A stretch of 55,455 nt of DNA. It comes from Planctomycetota bacterium. Lineage in GTDB: Bacteria; Planctomycetota; UBA1135; UBA2386. Shown piece by piece: positions 16,671-27,704 of this stretch. A model generated the notes under the pieces. The model did not search any database and had not been told where the DNA came from. It worked only from the letters and a program-made list of their open reading frames with translations. Made by a program: the position numbers and the translations under genes. How positions within the stretch are numbered: the stretch's first letter is position 1; every line of letters begins with the position of its first letter. The stretch spans positions 1,414 through 56,868 of the forward strand of contig JAPYTD010000027.1 of NCBI GenBank assembly GCA_029936315.1, written 5' to 3'.

Positions 16671-17321
16671 ATGCAGCAACGGCCGAACTTCCTCCAGACC
16701 GCGATGCTATTTGCACCGACGGTCACCATCACGATTGGCATCAACTTGGTTGTGTTCGTGTTGTGGCAGTTTGCCAAAGACAGCGAGAACGTCGCCATCT
16801 TCATGATCAAGAACTTCTTGGTCAGTTGGACCGGCGTGCTTGATGGCAGCGTGTGGACTGTGGTGACGAGCGCCTACTCACACATCGACCTGATGCATCT
16901 CCTGATCAACATGTTCGTGTTGTGGAGCTTCGGCGTGGCCTTGGAGCGATTGTGGGGGCGGCGCACCTTCATCCAGTTCTATTTGATCTGCTCGATCGTC
17001 GGATCGTTGGCCCACTGCATGGCGTCGGCGTGGATCCTTGATGTTCCGCAGATTCCGGCGCTTGGTGCGTCGGGTGCGGTTTGCGGACTGTTGATGGCGT
17101 TCGCCTTGCACTTTCCACGGAGCCGCATTTTGTTGCTCGGCATCGTTCCCGTACCCGCGATGGTCGGCGTGATTGGCCTCGTGGCCTTTGACGTTTGGGG
17201 GCTGATCAACCAGAGCAAAGGCGTTGGCTTTGGCATTGGCCACGCGGCGCACCTCGGTGGTGGCCTAGCTGGTGGTCTGTTCTGGTTCGGCTACCTGCGC
17301 CAGCGTTTCGTGCGCCAATAG
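16671..17321 (+). CDS. Rhomboid-family intramembrane serine protease
   Basis: 216 residues with six predicted membrane helices. The catalytic Ser is in GASGAVCGL (Ser134) and the catalytic His in HAAHLGGGLAG (His194); the L1 loop has the conserved Trp-Arg feature as LWGRRTF. It cleaves transmembrane substrates within the cytoplasmic membrane; the targets here are unknown. The ATG at 16671 follows a TAGGG ribosome binding sequence about ten bases upstream. It converges with the FmdB-like gene. Confidence 0.9.
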   Translation: MQQRPNFLQTAMLFAPTVTITIGINLVVFVLWQFAKDSENVAIFMIKNFLVSWTGVLDGSVWTVVTSAYSHIDLMHLLINMFVLWSFGVALERLWGRRTFIQFYLICSIVGSLAHCMASAWILDVPQIPALGASGAVCGLLMAFALHFPRSRILLLGIVPVPAMVGVIGLVAFDVWGLINQSKGVGFGIGHAAHLGGGLAGGLFWFGYLRQRFVRQ

Positions 17322-17379
17322 CAGCCACCCGCCTTGTGTGCCGGTCGCGAGCGAGGCTCTCGGTCTGCTCGATTGCGAC

Positions 17380-17751
17380 CTAGTCCTTCTTCGGCTTCGG
17401 GGACCCTGATGGCTTTGAGGACCCTGATGGCTTCGACGACCCAGATGGTGCATCGCACGTGCCGCCACTCGGTGCGGAGCCACCTTTCTTGTCGCTGCTC
17501 TTGGAGCTGTCGCTCGAGCCGCTGCTGCCAGACTCCGTGTCCTTCTTCTTGTCGTTTGCGTACGAGTCGCCACGGTAGTCGGTTTGGTAGAAGCCCGAGC
17601 CCTTGAAGATGATGCCGGCGCCCGTTCCGATCAGGCGGTCGAGCTTGGCCTTCTTGCACGACGGGCACTTCTTCAGCGGGTCCGAGCTCATGCTCTGGAA
17701 CTCCTCGAAGCGGTGGCCGCAGGCCGAGCATGCGTAATCGTAGGTTGGCAT
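17380..17751 (-). CDS. FmdB-family zinc-ribbon protein
   Basis: 123 residues. The N-terminal MPTYDYACSACGHRFE and CPSCKKAKLDRLIG form the four-Cys FmdB/putative regulatory zinc ribbon, followed by the typical FKGSGFYQTDYR. The C-terminal half is a low-complexity Ser/Gly/Lys tail with short direct repeats (PSGSSK), as in other family members. Function is not established; a regulatory nucleic-acid role is often assumed. It lies 12 bases after grpE and is probably the last gene of the dnaJ-grpE unit. Confidence 0.85.
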   Translation of the reverse strand: MPTYDYACSACGHRFEEFQSMSSDPLKKCPSCKKAKLDRLIGTGAGIIFKGSGFYQTDYRGDSYANDKKKDTESGSSGSSDSSKSSDKKGGSAPSGGTCDAPSGSSKPSGSSKPSGSPKPKKD

Positions 17752-17763
17752 CTTGGCGATCTC

Positions 17764-18429
17764 CTAGTCCTGCTCTGGGCCGGCGACGATCACCTTGCTG
17801 TGGCGCACCACGTGCTCTCCCAGCAGGTAACCGGTCTGCACAACACGAACTACCTGGTTCTCATCGACTTCGCCGTTGGGCTCAACCCCGAGCGCTTCGT
17901 GGCGGCTTGGGTCAAACGGCAGCCCGATCGCCTTGATCTCCTCTAGACCGTGGCGTTCAAGCGCCCCGGTTAGCAGCGTCTTGACCATGCGTACGCCTTC
18001 GACCAACGCCGAGGTGGCGTCTTCGCTGGACTGCTCGGCTTTCGAATCGTCGTAGGCCTGCAACGCCAACGTGAAGCTGTCGAGCACCGGCAGCAGCTCC
18101 TGGGTCATGCCTTCGAGCACCCGACGGCGACTGTCATCCATCTCCTGCCGTTGCCGGCGTCGGATGTTCTGGGTGTCGGCCATCGCACGCTGCAGCTTCT
18201 GCTCGAGCAGATCGCGCTCAGCACGCAGCTTGGTCATCTCCTGTTCGTGCGGCGGGATTTCCACTGTTGGCTCCGTGGTTTCTCCGGGGCCTGATTCGGG
18301 TTGGTTGGTTGGCGCACCAGAAGCCTGAGAGCCAGAAGCCTGAGGGCCAGAAGCCTGCGAGCCGTCAGCCTGGGGATCGAGTTCGTTGTTGTCGGTTGGA
18401 TCGTTCACGGTCGTGTCCTGATTGCTCAC
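17764..18429 (-). CDS. grpE: Nucleotide exchange factor GrpE
   Basis: Co-chaperone that releases ADP from DnaK. 221 residues: an N-terminal acidic, disordered region carrying a short repeat (ASGPQASGSQASG), a long coiled coil (KLRAERDLLEQKLQRAMADTQNIRRR) and the beta-domain ending in RVVQTGYLLGEHVVRHSKVIV, which is diagnostic. It starts with GTG, whose last two bases overlap the dnaJ TGA, so translation is probably coupled. The repeat region in the DNA is about three copies of a 15-bp unit near 18320-18365. No dnaK is in the window. Confidence 0.95.
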   Translation of the reverse strand: MSNQDTTVNDPTDNNELDPQADGSQASGPQASGSQASGAPTNQPESGPGETTEPTVEIPPHEQEMTKLRAERDLLEQKLQRAMADTQNIRRRQRQEMDDSRRRVLEGMTQELLPVLDSFTLALQAYDDSKAEQSSEDATSALVEGVRMVKTLLTGALERHGLEEIKAIGLPFDPSRHEALGVEPNGEVDENQVVRVVQTGYLLGEHVVRHSKVIVAGPEQD

Positions 18430-19568
18430 GAGAAGATGTCCTTCACTTTCTCGAAGATGGTCTTCTTCTGGTCCTTCTTGCCGGTCTCAAGTTCATCGAA
18501 CTTGGCCAGCAACTCGGCTTGCTCACTGGTGATCTTGGCTGGCACGGTGACCTGGATCTGCACGACCATGTTGCCGCGACCATAGCCGTCGGCTCGAGGC
18601 AGGCCGTGGTTGCGTACGCGCAGCTTCTCACCTGGCTGGGTGCTGGCCGGGATCTTCATCGCGACCGACTTACCGGTGATGGTGGGTATCTTGACTTCGT
18701 CGCCGGTCACTGCTTGGCGGAACGAGATGCGCGTCTGCATCAACAGGTCATCGCCGTAGCGCGTGAACACCGCGTGTTCTTTGACGTGCAAGACGACAAC
18801 CAGGTCACCAGCGGGTCCGCCGCCTTCACCGGGTTCGCCTTGGCCTTGGATGCGTTCGGCGTGGCCGTCCTGGATGCCAGCGGGGATCGTGATGTTGATC
18901 GGCGCGTTCTTTGGCACGGTGCCACGGCCCTTGCACTTGCCGCACGGTGATTCTATCTGCTCGCCTTGGCCGTTGCAGGTGGGGCAGGTCTGGCGCAGCT
19001 GGAAGAAACCCTGCGAGCGAATGACCTGGCCGTGGCCTTCACAGGTGCCGCAGGTTTTCTTCTTGGTGCCGGGCTTGGCGCCGCTGCCCGCACACGTGCC
19101 GCACGCTTCGGCGCGCTTGAGTGCGAGCGTCTTCTTGACACCGGTTGCGACCTCTTCGAGCGTCAGCTCAAGGTCTACCTTGAGGCTGCTGCCACGGCGA
19201 CCATGGCCGCGTCGGCCACCACCGAAGATCTGGTCGAAGAAGCCACCACCGCCGCCACCGCCACCGCCACCGCCGAACATGTCGCCGAACGCGGAGAAGA
19301 TGTCTTCGGCGGATGCGAAGCCGCCGCCGCCGCCAGCACCATCGACGCCGGCGTGGCCGAACTGGTCGTAGCGCTGCTTCTTCTCGCCATCGCTGAGAAC
19401 CGAGTACGCTTCTGCGGCGTCCTTGAAGCGGCGCTCAGCAGCTTCATCACCCGGGTTCTTGTCCGGGTGGTTCTCGATGGCCATCTTGCGGTAAGCCCGC
19501 TTGATCGCGTCCTCGTTGGCCGCAGGGTCAACGCCGAGGATCTCGTAGTAGTCGCGCTTCTGGGACAT
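18426..19568 (-). CDS. dnaJ: Chaperone DnaJ
   Basis: 380 residues from ATG 19568 (MSQKRDYYEILGV). It has the J domain with HPDKNPG, a Gly/Phe-rich linker with a long Gly run, the four-repeat zinc-finger domain (CGTCAGSG, CGTCEGHG, CPTCNGQG, CGKCKGRG) and the C-terminal client-binding and dimerisation domain, so it is type I DnaJ. It delivers unfolded clients to DnaK and stimulates its ATPase. It is the first gene of a dnaJ-grpE-fmdB-like unit. The region upstream to 19845 has GGGGTCCC/GGTCCCC-type GC blocks but no convincing heat-shock operator. Confidence 0.96.
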   Translation of the reverse strand: MSQKRDYYEILGVDPAANEDAIKRAYRKMAIENHPDKNPGDEAAERRFKDAAEAYSVLSDGEKKQRYDQFGHAGVDGAGGGGGFASAEDIFSAFGDMFGGGGGGGGGGGFFDQIFGGGRRGHGRRGSSLKVDLELTLEEVATGVKKTLALKRAEACGTCAGSGAKPGTKKKTCGTCEGHGQVIRSQGFFQLRQTCPTCNGQGEQIESPCGKCKGRGTVPKNAPINITIPAGIQDGHAERIQGQGEPGEGGGPAGDLVVVLHVKEHAVFTRYGDDLLMQTRISFRQAVTGDEVKIPTITGKSVAMKIPASTQPGEKLRVRNHGLPRADGYGRGNMVVQIQVTVPAKITSEQAELLAKFDELETGKKDQKKTIFEKVKDIFS

Positions 19569-19806
19569 CGTTTGTGGGGAATTGTGATCGTGACCGCTGG
19601 CACCCATGCCAACGGGCGAACAGCCAATCTATCGACCATTCGTCCACACCGAGATCAGCCAAGTTAGGGGTCCCAAGCATAGGTCCCCAAACATCAGGCC
19701 CAACAGCTACTTGGCGCCGCCGGCGCTCACCCCTTTGGGCGTGCGCCAGCCAGCTGGCAAGACATTCTCAGCGTAGGTGTTGTCCGGCAGCCCGAAGGGA
19801 AAACGT

Positions 19807-19845
19807 CGAGCTGCGGAATCAGCCCGGCTCCGCCGGGCTCATTCC

Positions 19846-19853
<8 letters not shown>
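19807..19853 (-). terminator. Long hairpin overlapping the groEL1 stop codon
   Basis: A near-perfect 47-base palindrome centred at 19830: CGAGCTG, a mismatch, GGAAT, a mismatch, AGCCCGGC, then a 3-base loop and the mirror half. That is 20 paired positions in 22. It includes the groEL1 TGA (19848-19846) and its last two codons. No T-tract follows on the minus strand, so it could be a Rho-independent terminator with a weak tail, or an mRNA-stabilising structure. Confidence 0.6.
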
Positions 19854-21456
<1,603 letters not shown>

Positions 21457-21459
21457 GGC

Positions 21460-21753
21460 TTAGCCCTCCACCTTGGCGAGGATTTCGCTCTCGCGCAGGA
21501 TCTTGAGGTCGTCGCCCGCAACCTTGACGTCGCTGCCGGCGTACTTGCCGAACAGCACGATGTCGCCCTTCTTGACGTCGAGCTTCAGGCGCTTGCCGTT
21601 GCTGCCGAGCTTGCCTTCACCGACTGCGGTGACCTTGCCGCGTTGCGGCTTTTCCTGGGCGCTATCCGGCAACAGGATGCCGCCAGCGGTTTTCTCGTCT
21701 GCGTCGAGAACCTTGAGTACGACGCGATCGTCGAGGGGTCGCAAAGATGCCAT
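21460..21753 (-). CDS. groES: Co-chaperonin GroES
   Basis: 97 residues with the family core [34 protein letters not shown] (spanning the mobile loop that docks GroEL) and [18 protein letters not shown]. It forms the heptameric lid of the chaperonin. It lies between two groEL genes on the minus strand: 55 bases after groEL2 and three bases before groEL1. Confidence 0.96.
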   Translation of the reverse strand: MASLRPLDDRVVLKVLDADEKTAGGILLPDSAQEKPQRGKVTAVGEGKLGSNGKRLKLDVKKGDIVLFGKYAGSDVKVAGDDLKILRESEILAKVEG

Positions 21754-21808
21754 TACTATAAACTCCGGTGGGTATGTGTGTGGGTGTCAGGTGGGGGGGC
21801 GGCGAGAC

Positions 21809-23428
21809 CTACATCTCGCCGGCCATGCCGGCTTCGCCTTCTTCTTCCTGCAGGTCGGTGATCACGCAGTCCGTGGTCAGCAACAGGGTCGCGATCGAAA
21901 CCGCGTTTTGCAGGGCAGAACGAGTGACCTTGGTTGGGTCGAGTACGCCGGCGGCGATCATGTCGCCGTAGTCCTTCTTGAGCGCGTTGAAGCCGTAGGT
22001 TGAGCTCTTGTCGGCGAGTACGCGGCGGGCGACGACGGCGCCGTCGATGCCGGCGTTGTCGGCGATGGCGCGAACCGGCTTTTGAGCGACCGACTTCATC
22101 AAGTCGACGCCGAACTGCGCATCGCCGTCAAGCTTGAGCTTGTCGAGCGACTTTGCGGCCTTGAGCAGCGCGGTGCCGCCACCTGGCAAGATGCCCTCGG
22201 CGATCGCAGCGCGGGTCGAGTGCATGGCGTCCTCGACGAGGTCCTTGCGTTCTTTCATCTCCGTCTCGGTGTGGGCACCGACGCGGATTTCGGCGATGCC
22301 GCCGGTTAGCTTGGCGAGACGCTCTTGCAGCTTCTCGCGGTCGTAGTCCGACGTGGTGGCGTCGATCTCGCGGCGGATCTGGCCGGCGCGCGCTTTGATG
22401 GCTGCCGTGTTCTTGTTGCCCTTCTGCACGATCGTCGTGTTGTCCGCGTCGATCAGCACCTTGCTGGCAACGCCGAGCTGGCGCAGTTGCACCTTTTCGA
22501 GGTCGAGACCGAGGTCCTTGAAGATGGCCTCGCCCCCGGTCAGGATCGCGATGTCTTGCAGCATGGCCTTGCGGCGGTCGCCGTAGCCAGGTGCCTTGAC
22601 CGCGCAGACCTTGATGATGCCGCGCAGCTTGTTGACGACCAATGTCGCGAGCGCTTCGCCTTCGATGTCTTCGGCGATGATCAGCAGCGTCTGGTTCTTG
22701 TCCTTGAGCTGCTCGAGCAGCGGCAGGAGCGGGCGGATGCTGCTGAGCTTGTCTTCGTGCACGAGCACGAGGCAGTCACGCAGGTCGACCGTCATGTTCT
22801 CGTTGTCAGTGACGAAGTGCGGCGACAGGTAGCCGCGATCAAATTGCATGCCTTCGACAACGTGCACCTCGGTTTCGAGGCCCTTGCCTTCCTCTACCGT
22901 GATGACGCCATTCTCGCCGACCTTCTTCATTGCGTCCGCGAGGATCTTGCCGATCTCCGCGTCGTTGTTGGCCGAGATCGTCGCGACTTGGGCAATCGCC
23001 TTGTAGTCACTCGCCGGCACTGGCTCGGCCATCCTCTTGAGCGCCTTGACGAGCGACTCGCAGGCAGCCTTGATGCCGCTGATCAGCTCGGCGTGGTTGA
23101 CGCCGGCCGTCAGGTAGCGCATGCCGCCTTCGCAGATGGCGTGAGCAAGCAGCGTGGCCGTCGTCGTGCCGTCTCCGGCAGCGTCGGCGGTCTTGCTGGC
23201 CGCTTCCTTCACGAGCTTGGCGCCCATGTTCTCGTAGCGGTCTTCGAGCTCAATCTCTTCAGCAACAGTGACGCCGTCCTTCGTGACTTGGGGGCCGCCC
23301 CAGCCCTTATCGAGGACAGCATTGCGGCCACGGGGGCCTAGGGTGGAAACTACGGCCTTCGCCAACTTGGCAACGCCGCGGAGAACTGCTTCGCGTGCGT
23401 CGTTTTCGAACACGAGTTGTTTGACCAT
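21809..23428 (-). CDS. groEL2: Chaperonin GroEL, copy 2 (upstream of groES)
   Basis: 539 residues from ATG 23428 ([12 protein letters not shown]). All GroEL features are present: [45 protein letters not shown]. The end [12 protein letters not shown] is short and Met/Gly-containing. It differs clearly from copy 1 over its whole length, including VSTLGPRG in place of VTLGPAG, so it is an old paralogue and not a recent duplication. It is the first gene of the groEL2-groES-groEL1 cluster. A TTG/ATG further upstream extends the frame but without a GroEL-like N-terminus. Confidence 0.95.
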   Translation of the reverse strand: MVKQLVFENDAREAVLRGVAKLAKAVVSTLGPRGRNAVLDKGWGGPQVTKDGVTVAEEIELEDRYENMGAKLVKEAASKTADAAGDGTTTATLLAHAICEGGMRYLTAGVNHAELISGIKAACESLVKALKRMAEPVPASDYKAIAQVATISANNDAEIGKILADAMKKVGENGVITVEEGKGLETEVHVVEGMQFDRGYLSPHFVTDNENMTVDLRDCLVLVHEDKLSSIRPLLPLLEQLKDKNQTLLIIAEDIEGEALATLVVNKLRGIIKVCAVKAPGYGDRRKAMLQDIAILTGGEAIFKDLGLDLEKVQLRQLGVASKVLIDADNTTIVQKGNKNTAAIKARAGQIRREIDATTSDYDREKLQERLAKLTGGIAEIRVGAHTETEMKERKDLVEDAMHSTRAAIAEGILPGGGTALLKAAKSLDKLKLDGDAQFGVDLMKSVAQKPVRAIADNAGIDGAVVARRVLADKSSTYGFNALKKDYGDMIAAGVLDPTKVTRSALQNAVSIATLLLTTDCVITDLQEEEGEAGMAGEM

Positions 23429-23490
23429 CACAACCTTGGACTGATTCAGGATACTTAGTGGGGGTGACAGTCCGGTCCGCGCGTTGCGAT

Positions 23491-23518
23491 GGCTAACCAA
23501 CCGATAGGATTGGTCGCC
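23491..23518. promoter_or_regulatory. Inverted repeat upstream of groEL2, candidate operator
   Basis: ACCAA and TTGGT are separated by exactly nine bases, and the repeat extends outward as GGC and GCC with one offset base. It lies 63-90 bases upstream of the groEL2 start in the divergent gap with the NPCBM gene. The 9-base spacer matches the layout of HrcA/CIRCE sites, but the half-site does not match the CIRCE consensus, so a different repressor or chance is possible. Confidence 0.3.
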
Positions 23519-23643
23519 AAGTCTTCGCGCAGACCCGGCAACTCAGTGAGTTGACTCTGCTGCCTGAGAATGCGCGCGCGAAAGCAAACCTGGTGCCGGT
23601 CTTGAGCGATGAGTGGAAAGTGCTAGATAAGGGCTCGGAAGTA

Positions 23644-24945
23644 ATGAATCAGACAATGGTTATGAGTTCTTCAAACGGAGCGATTTGCGCCGGCGGCGAG
23701 CGTGACGCGCGACATTCTGTCAGCCCGGAGGTTCACCCGATCCAAGCGTTGCGCCAATCTGGCAGAGCCGTGCTGCTGGCGGTGCTCATGGTCGCGCCAG
23801 CATGGGCCCAGGCGCGCACTCTCGAGCTCGATCTGCGCAGCGGCAAGTCCCTGGTCGCAAGCAGTTTGGTCGGTACGCCGGGCAAGGGCTTCACCGCGAT
23901 GGTGGGCCGCAAGACCCGGCGCCTGGCGCCGGGTGAGCTGTTGGCGATTCGCGCGGCCAACGCAGTCGCGCCCAAGTTGCTGCGGGTGGAACTGGTCGGT
24001 GGCGACCGGATCCATGGCGCGATTGCCGGCGGCGACGCCGGTGGCGACTTCCTGGAGCTGCTGTCCCCGGTGCTCGGCAAGATCCGGGTGCCGATCGATC
24101 GCCTGGCCGCAGTCGTGCAGCCTGGCGTGCACCCCAGTGATCAAATCCTGCCCGAAGGCGTCGATGAGGCGCTGTTCGTGTCGACGGGGCGCGGCTTCGA
24201 TCTCGTGGCCGGCACCCTGCACCGGTTTGGTTCGCAGGGCGTGAGTTTCCAACCCGAAGCGCTGGAGTCGCCCAGGTGGTACGCACCGCAAAGGATCTCG
24301 TCGCTTCGCTTGCGCGGCGGCCTCGATCGCGAACAGCCGTCTCAAATGATCTTGCTGACGCGCGCCGCCGATCGCCTCGGCATGAAGCTGTCATCGTGTG
24401 GCAAGCAGGGGCTGCAAGCCGTTCTGGGCAATGGCCAGGAAGTCAGCGTGCGCTGGAACGACCTCGCCTGCGTTTGCTTCAGTAAGGACGTCGTGCACCT
24501 GTCGTCGCTGACACCGACGCGCGTCGTCGAAACGGGCTTTGACAGCGAGATCACGCATTCGTGGCGGCGCGACCGCTGTGTTGTGGGCGGTGAACTGCTG
24601 GCACAGGGACGGGCATATGGCCTCGGCCTCGGTGTACTTAGTCGCAGCCGCCTGTCCTTCCGCGTGCCCGAAGGCGCGACGCACTTTTTGACTCGCGTGG
24701 GCTTCGACGACACCGCGGCCGAGCTGCCGGTGCGCGCGCACGCGGTGGCTCGGGTTCTGCAAGGCAACAAGTTGTTGTTCGAGGCCAAGGACTTGACGCC
24801 GGGCCAGGCACCGCAGAATGCCGGCATGCATGCAGTCAAGGGCGGCGATACGATCACGCTCGAAGTAGACTTTGGCCGCGGTCGCGACATTGGCGATCGC
24901 GTCAACTGGTTGCTGCCAATGTTCCTGATGCGTTCGCAATCGTGA
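23644..24945 (+). CDS. Exported NPCBM-domain protein
   Basis: 433 residues from ATG 23644, with a late hydrophobic signal segment (AVLLAVLMVAPAWAQA). The middle part is a beta-rich region of unknown type. The C-terminal 140 residues fit the NPCBM/NEW2 domain: AYGLGLGVLSRSRLSFRVPEG, VGFDD, and a run ending VDFGRGRDIGDRVNWLLPMF. NPCBM domains are found at the N-terminus of glycosidases and bind sugars. No catalytic domain is visible, so it may be a binding or adhesion protein. The start is uncertain, as ATG 23656 and 23662 follow. It is one base upstream of the VWA gene. Confidence 0.75.
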   Translation: MNQTMVMSSSNGAICAGGERDARHSVSPEVHPIQALRQSGRAVLLAVLMVAPAWAQARTLELDLRSGKSLVASSLVGTPGKGFTAMVGRKTRRLAPGELLAIRAANAVAPKLLRVELVGGDRIHGAIAGGDAGGDFLELLSPVLGKIRVPIDRLAAVVQPGVHPSDQILPEGVDEALFVSTGRGFDLVAGTLHRFGSQGVSFQPEALESPRWYAPQRISSLRLRGGLDREQPSQMILLTRAADRLGMKLSSCGKQGLQAVLGNGQEVSVRWNDLACVCFSKDVVHLSSLTPTRVVETGFDSEITHSWRRDRCVVGGELLAQGRAYGLGLGVLSRSRLSFRVPEGATHFLTRVGFDDTAAELPVRAHAVARVLQGNKLLFEAKDLTPGQAPQNAGMHAVKGGDTITLEVDFGRGRDIGDRVNWLLPMFLMRSQS

Positions 24946-24946
24946 T

Positions 24947-27346
24947 GTGCTGATCTTCGTCACCCTAGCCGCCCTGCTGCTGGCAGCACTTGGGCTTTGC
25001 GCGCTGCGCACGGCGCCGGCGGTCGCGCGTTGGTTGGCATTGTTGTCGGTGGTTGCGTTTGCCGTAGTCGGCAGTCTGGCGGATCGCACCGAAGGCCGTC
25101 AGGTCACCTCGCAATTCGAACAAGCCCGACTCGGTGGCACGGCATCCGAACGAAGAACCGCGATGCTGTTGGCTGCGGCCCGGTCCGGTCCGATGGCCTA
25201 CGAGCTTGAGCTATTGTGGCAAGCCCCGAGTCGCAGCGGCTCGGAAGCGACCCGCGCCCTTGGCGCGCAAGCTGTTGCACCCATTGGGCTGCCGTTTGCG
25301 CCCGACGATGTGCGCATTCGGGCGACCACGTCGCTGCGAGTGGATAGACCCACGATGTTGGAAATCGAGGTCGTCGGGCTTGCCGAAGACTTGCCAGCCG
25401 AACTGGCGGTGACGGATGGCTTCGATGCCGGCTACCGGGAGACGGTGACGGTCGGGGCGCAACCAACGACGGTCGCCTTCACGCCAACGCGAGCCGGTGC
25501 TTGGCAGGTGACGTTGCACATCGCCGTCGGCGAACACGACGTGCGCGCTACGGGTGCGTTCGTCGTTGCCGAGCCGGACGAAGTTCTGGTCGTCGATCCC
25601 AGTGGTGTTGTTGCGGCTGCACTTCGTGCCCAGGGAGAACGGGTGCGGGAGTCGGCGGTGTGGCCAACCGATTGGCGTGAGCACGATCGCATTGTGCTTG
25701 GCCGGGTGTTGCCGGTCGATCAGCAGCAAGCCTTGGCGCGCGCTGTCGATGATGGCACTGGCTTGTTCGTGCTAGCGGCTGCGTTTGGCGAAGAGGGCAC
25801 GCCGCTCCGTGAGTTGCTGCCGGTTCGGCCGCTGCCGGTGCCGCCGGAAGTTGGCAACGGCGAAGGGCAGGGCGCAGGCGCCGGTGACCATGCCAACAGC
25901 GATCCGTCGAGCAGTGCTGATCCGCCGAACAGTGTTGATCCCGGCAAACCGCCCCCGGAGCCGGTCAAGACGGATCCCGCGGAGAACAAGCCGCCGCGGC
26001 AACCGGATGGTGTCGGCGATACCGAGGGTGCCAAGCCGGTTTCGAAGGACCCGATCGAAGTCGATCGGCATTCGGTTGCGATGGTGCTCGTCGTGGACCG
26101 TTCGGAGAGCATGGGTGCTGAGGTGCGCGATGGCCTTACGAAGATGAGCTTCGCGAAGGTCAGTGCCTTGCGAACGGCGCAGGCTCTCGATATCGGCGAC
26201 CGCGTCGGGGTCGTCAGTTTTGGCAACCGCAGAGAGAGTCGCGTCGAATTGCCGATGACCGACGCGGTGGATGCCGCGGCGGTTGCAGCCGGCATCGAAA
26301 AGCTCGCCGATCGCCGCGAGTACACCTTCTTGCTCAGCGCAGTGCGTCAGGCACATGCGATGTTGCGTGACGAGCGTGTCGCGGTGAAGCACGTCGTGGT
26401 CATCACTGACGGTGAGTTTCGCGACCAGACGCTCGCCCTGCGGCGGGAAGCCAACTTGATGTGCACCAAAGGCAAGATCACGCTGTCGATCATCTCGATC
26501 ATCGATGGCTTGACGGAGTCGGAGTTCAAAGTGCGGGCGCAACAGATCGCGCGCGAGGGAGGCGGGTTGTTCCTGGCGACCGCCAACGCGAGTAAGGTTC
26601 CGGTGCTCGTCAGCAGTGAAGTGTCGAGCGCGTTGTCGCGGGTCGGGCGGCAACCACGCAAGCCGGGCAAGGGCAACGAAGGGTCGGATCCAACGAAGCC
26701 GAGCGAGCAACCGGAGCCGAACAAGCCGGAGGAACAGCCGCCGGAAACCAAACCGGACCTTCCCGAAACCCCAACGGACGCGCCGGAGGTTGGCAAGCGC
26801 CTGACTGTACGTGCCGTGGCGGAGTCGCCGTTGCTGCTGCCGGAGCCAGAAGAGTGGCCGTCGCTAGGTTCGGCAGTGCGCAGCGTCGCGCCGCTCGAGG
26901 CCCGCGTGCTGTTGGTTGCCGGCGATGAAGGTTGGCCGTTGTTGGCGTTCGTCAATCGGGGCCTCGGTCGCGTTGGTGCATTCGCTGCGGAACTGGGCGG
27001 CGAAAACGGCCGCGAGTTCCGGGAAGCAGAGGCGTTCCCGGGCTGGCTCGCGCAATGGCTGGCAGCGACGACGGCAGCTGTTTCGTCGACCGAATCACGC
27101 GACCTGAGAGAACGCGGCGAAGTGACTCCGCCGACTACGGTGCCGGCTGATATCCGCTGGCTGGCTGCCGTCTCGGGCAGCGCAGTTGCTCAGGTGTCTG
27201 GCCAGCGCACGATCACGCAAAACGATGGCAAACAGGCCGTCGAGCAGGTCGCCGAGTTGGCGCCGTGGTTGCTCGGGGTTCTGTTGCTGTTGGCGTTCGG
27301 CGAACGAGCCGCCAGCTTTTTCGCGTTGCGGCGCGGGCGCTCGTGA
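24947..27346 (+). CDS. Membrane VWA-domain protein with glutamine-amidotransferase-like fold
   Basis: 799 residues starting at GTG one base after the NPCBM gene. Two N-terminal helices (residues 1-45) and a C-terminal helix (near 780) anchor it. A beta-sandwich region and an amidotransferase-like segment precede a Pro/Lys/Asp-rich linker, and the VWA domain (near residue 370) has the MIDAS motif DRSES, with TDGEF later. A second Pro/Glu-rich linker leads to a GAT-like region (EARVLLVAGDEGWPLL). The architecture resembles BatA/BatB and YfbK-type planctomycete envelope proteins. It binds divalent metal and probably a partner protein; the role is unknown. Confidence 0.75.
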   Translation: MLIFVTLAALLLAALGLCALRTAPAVARWLALLSVVAFAVVGSLADRTEGRQVTSQFEQARLGGTASERRTAMLLAAARSGPMAYELELLWQAPSRSGSEATRALGAQAVAPIGLPFAPDDVRIRATTSLRVDRPTMLEIEVVGLAEDLPAELAVTDGFDAGYRETVTVGAQPTTVAFTPTRAGAWQVTLHIAVGEHDVRATGAFVVAEPDEVLVVDPSGVVAAALRAQGERVRESAVWPTDWREHDRIVLGRVLPVDQQQALARAVDDGTGLFVLAAAFGEEGTPLRELLPVRPLPVPPEVGNGEGQGAGAGDHANSDPSSSADPPNSVDPGKPPPEPVKTDPAENKPPRQPDGVGDTEGAKPVSKDPIEVDRHSVAMVLVVDRSESMGAEVRDGLTKMSFAKVSALRTAQALDIGDRVGVVSFGNRRESRVELPMTDAVDAAAVAAGIEKLADRREYTFLLSAVRQAHAMLRDERVAVKHVVVITDGEFRDQTLALRREANLMCTKGKITLSIISIIDGLTESEFKVRAQQIAREGGGLFLATANASKVPVLVSSEVSSALSRVGRQPRKPGKGNEGSDPTKPSEQPEPNKPEEQPPETKPDLPETPTDAPEVGKRLTVRAVAESPLLLPEPEEWPSLGSAVRSVAPLEARVLLVAGDEGWPLLAFVNRGLGRVGAFAAELGGENGREFREAEAFPGWLAQWLAATTAAVSSTESRDLRERGEVTPPTTVPADIRWLAAVSGSAVAQVSGQRTITQNDGKQAVEQVAELAPWLLGVLLLLAFGERAASFFALRRGRS

Positions 27347-27365
27347 TCCCGTATGGTCACGCGCC

Positions 27366-27704
27366 ATGCACTCTGCCAACGAACCCTCTGCTGATTCCGG
27401 CGGAGCTACCAAGGATCCAAGGATTGTCGCAGCTCACGCTCGCCATTGGCGGCGCAACATCCGACTGACCCTCGTTCTGTTGGTGTTCTGGGCCATCGCT
27501 GGACTTGGTTGCGGAGTCCTGTTTGCCGACGTGCTGAATGAGTTCACGTTCTTGGGCTGCCCGCTCGGATTCTGGTTCGCGCAGCAAGGAGCGATCGTGA
27601 CCTTCGTCGTGTTGATCCTCATTTACGCGTTGTCGATGGGGCGCTTCGACCGGCAGCTGGCCGCTGAGTTGCGGGCGATCGCTGGCGAGGGGAACCGTTC
27701 ATGA
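27366..27704 (+). CDS. DUF4212 small subunit of sodium symporter
   Basis: 112 residues from ATG 27366. The family core is present: ARHWRRNIRLTLVLLVFWA, a CG-containing turn, FTFLGCPLGFWFAQQGAI, and a second helix ending ALSMGRFDR. Such proteins accompany VC_2705-type sodium:solute symporters as a two-helix partner. Its TGA overlaps the ATG of the symporter in an ATGA, so they are almost certainly co-translated. Confidence 0.9.
   Translation: MHSANEPSADSGGATKDPRIVAAHARHWRRNIRLTLVLLVFWAIAGLGCGVLFADVLNEFTFLGCPLGFWFAQQGAIVTFVVLILIYALSMGRFDRQLAAELRAIAGEGNRS

Noticed and set aside
23429-23643. CIRCE element upstream of groEL2
   Set aside because: No match to TTAGCACTC or its mirror was found; only a different 9-base-spaced repeat.
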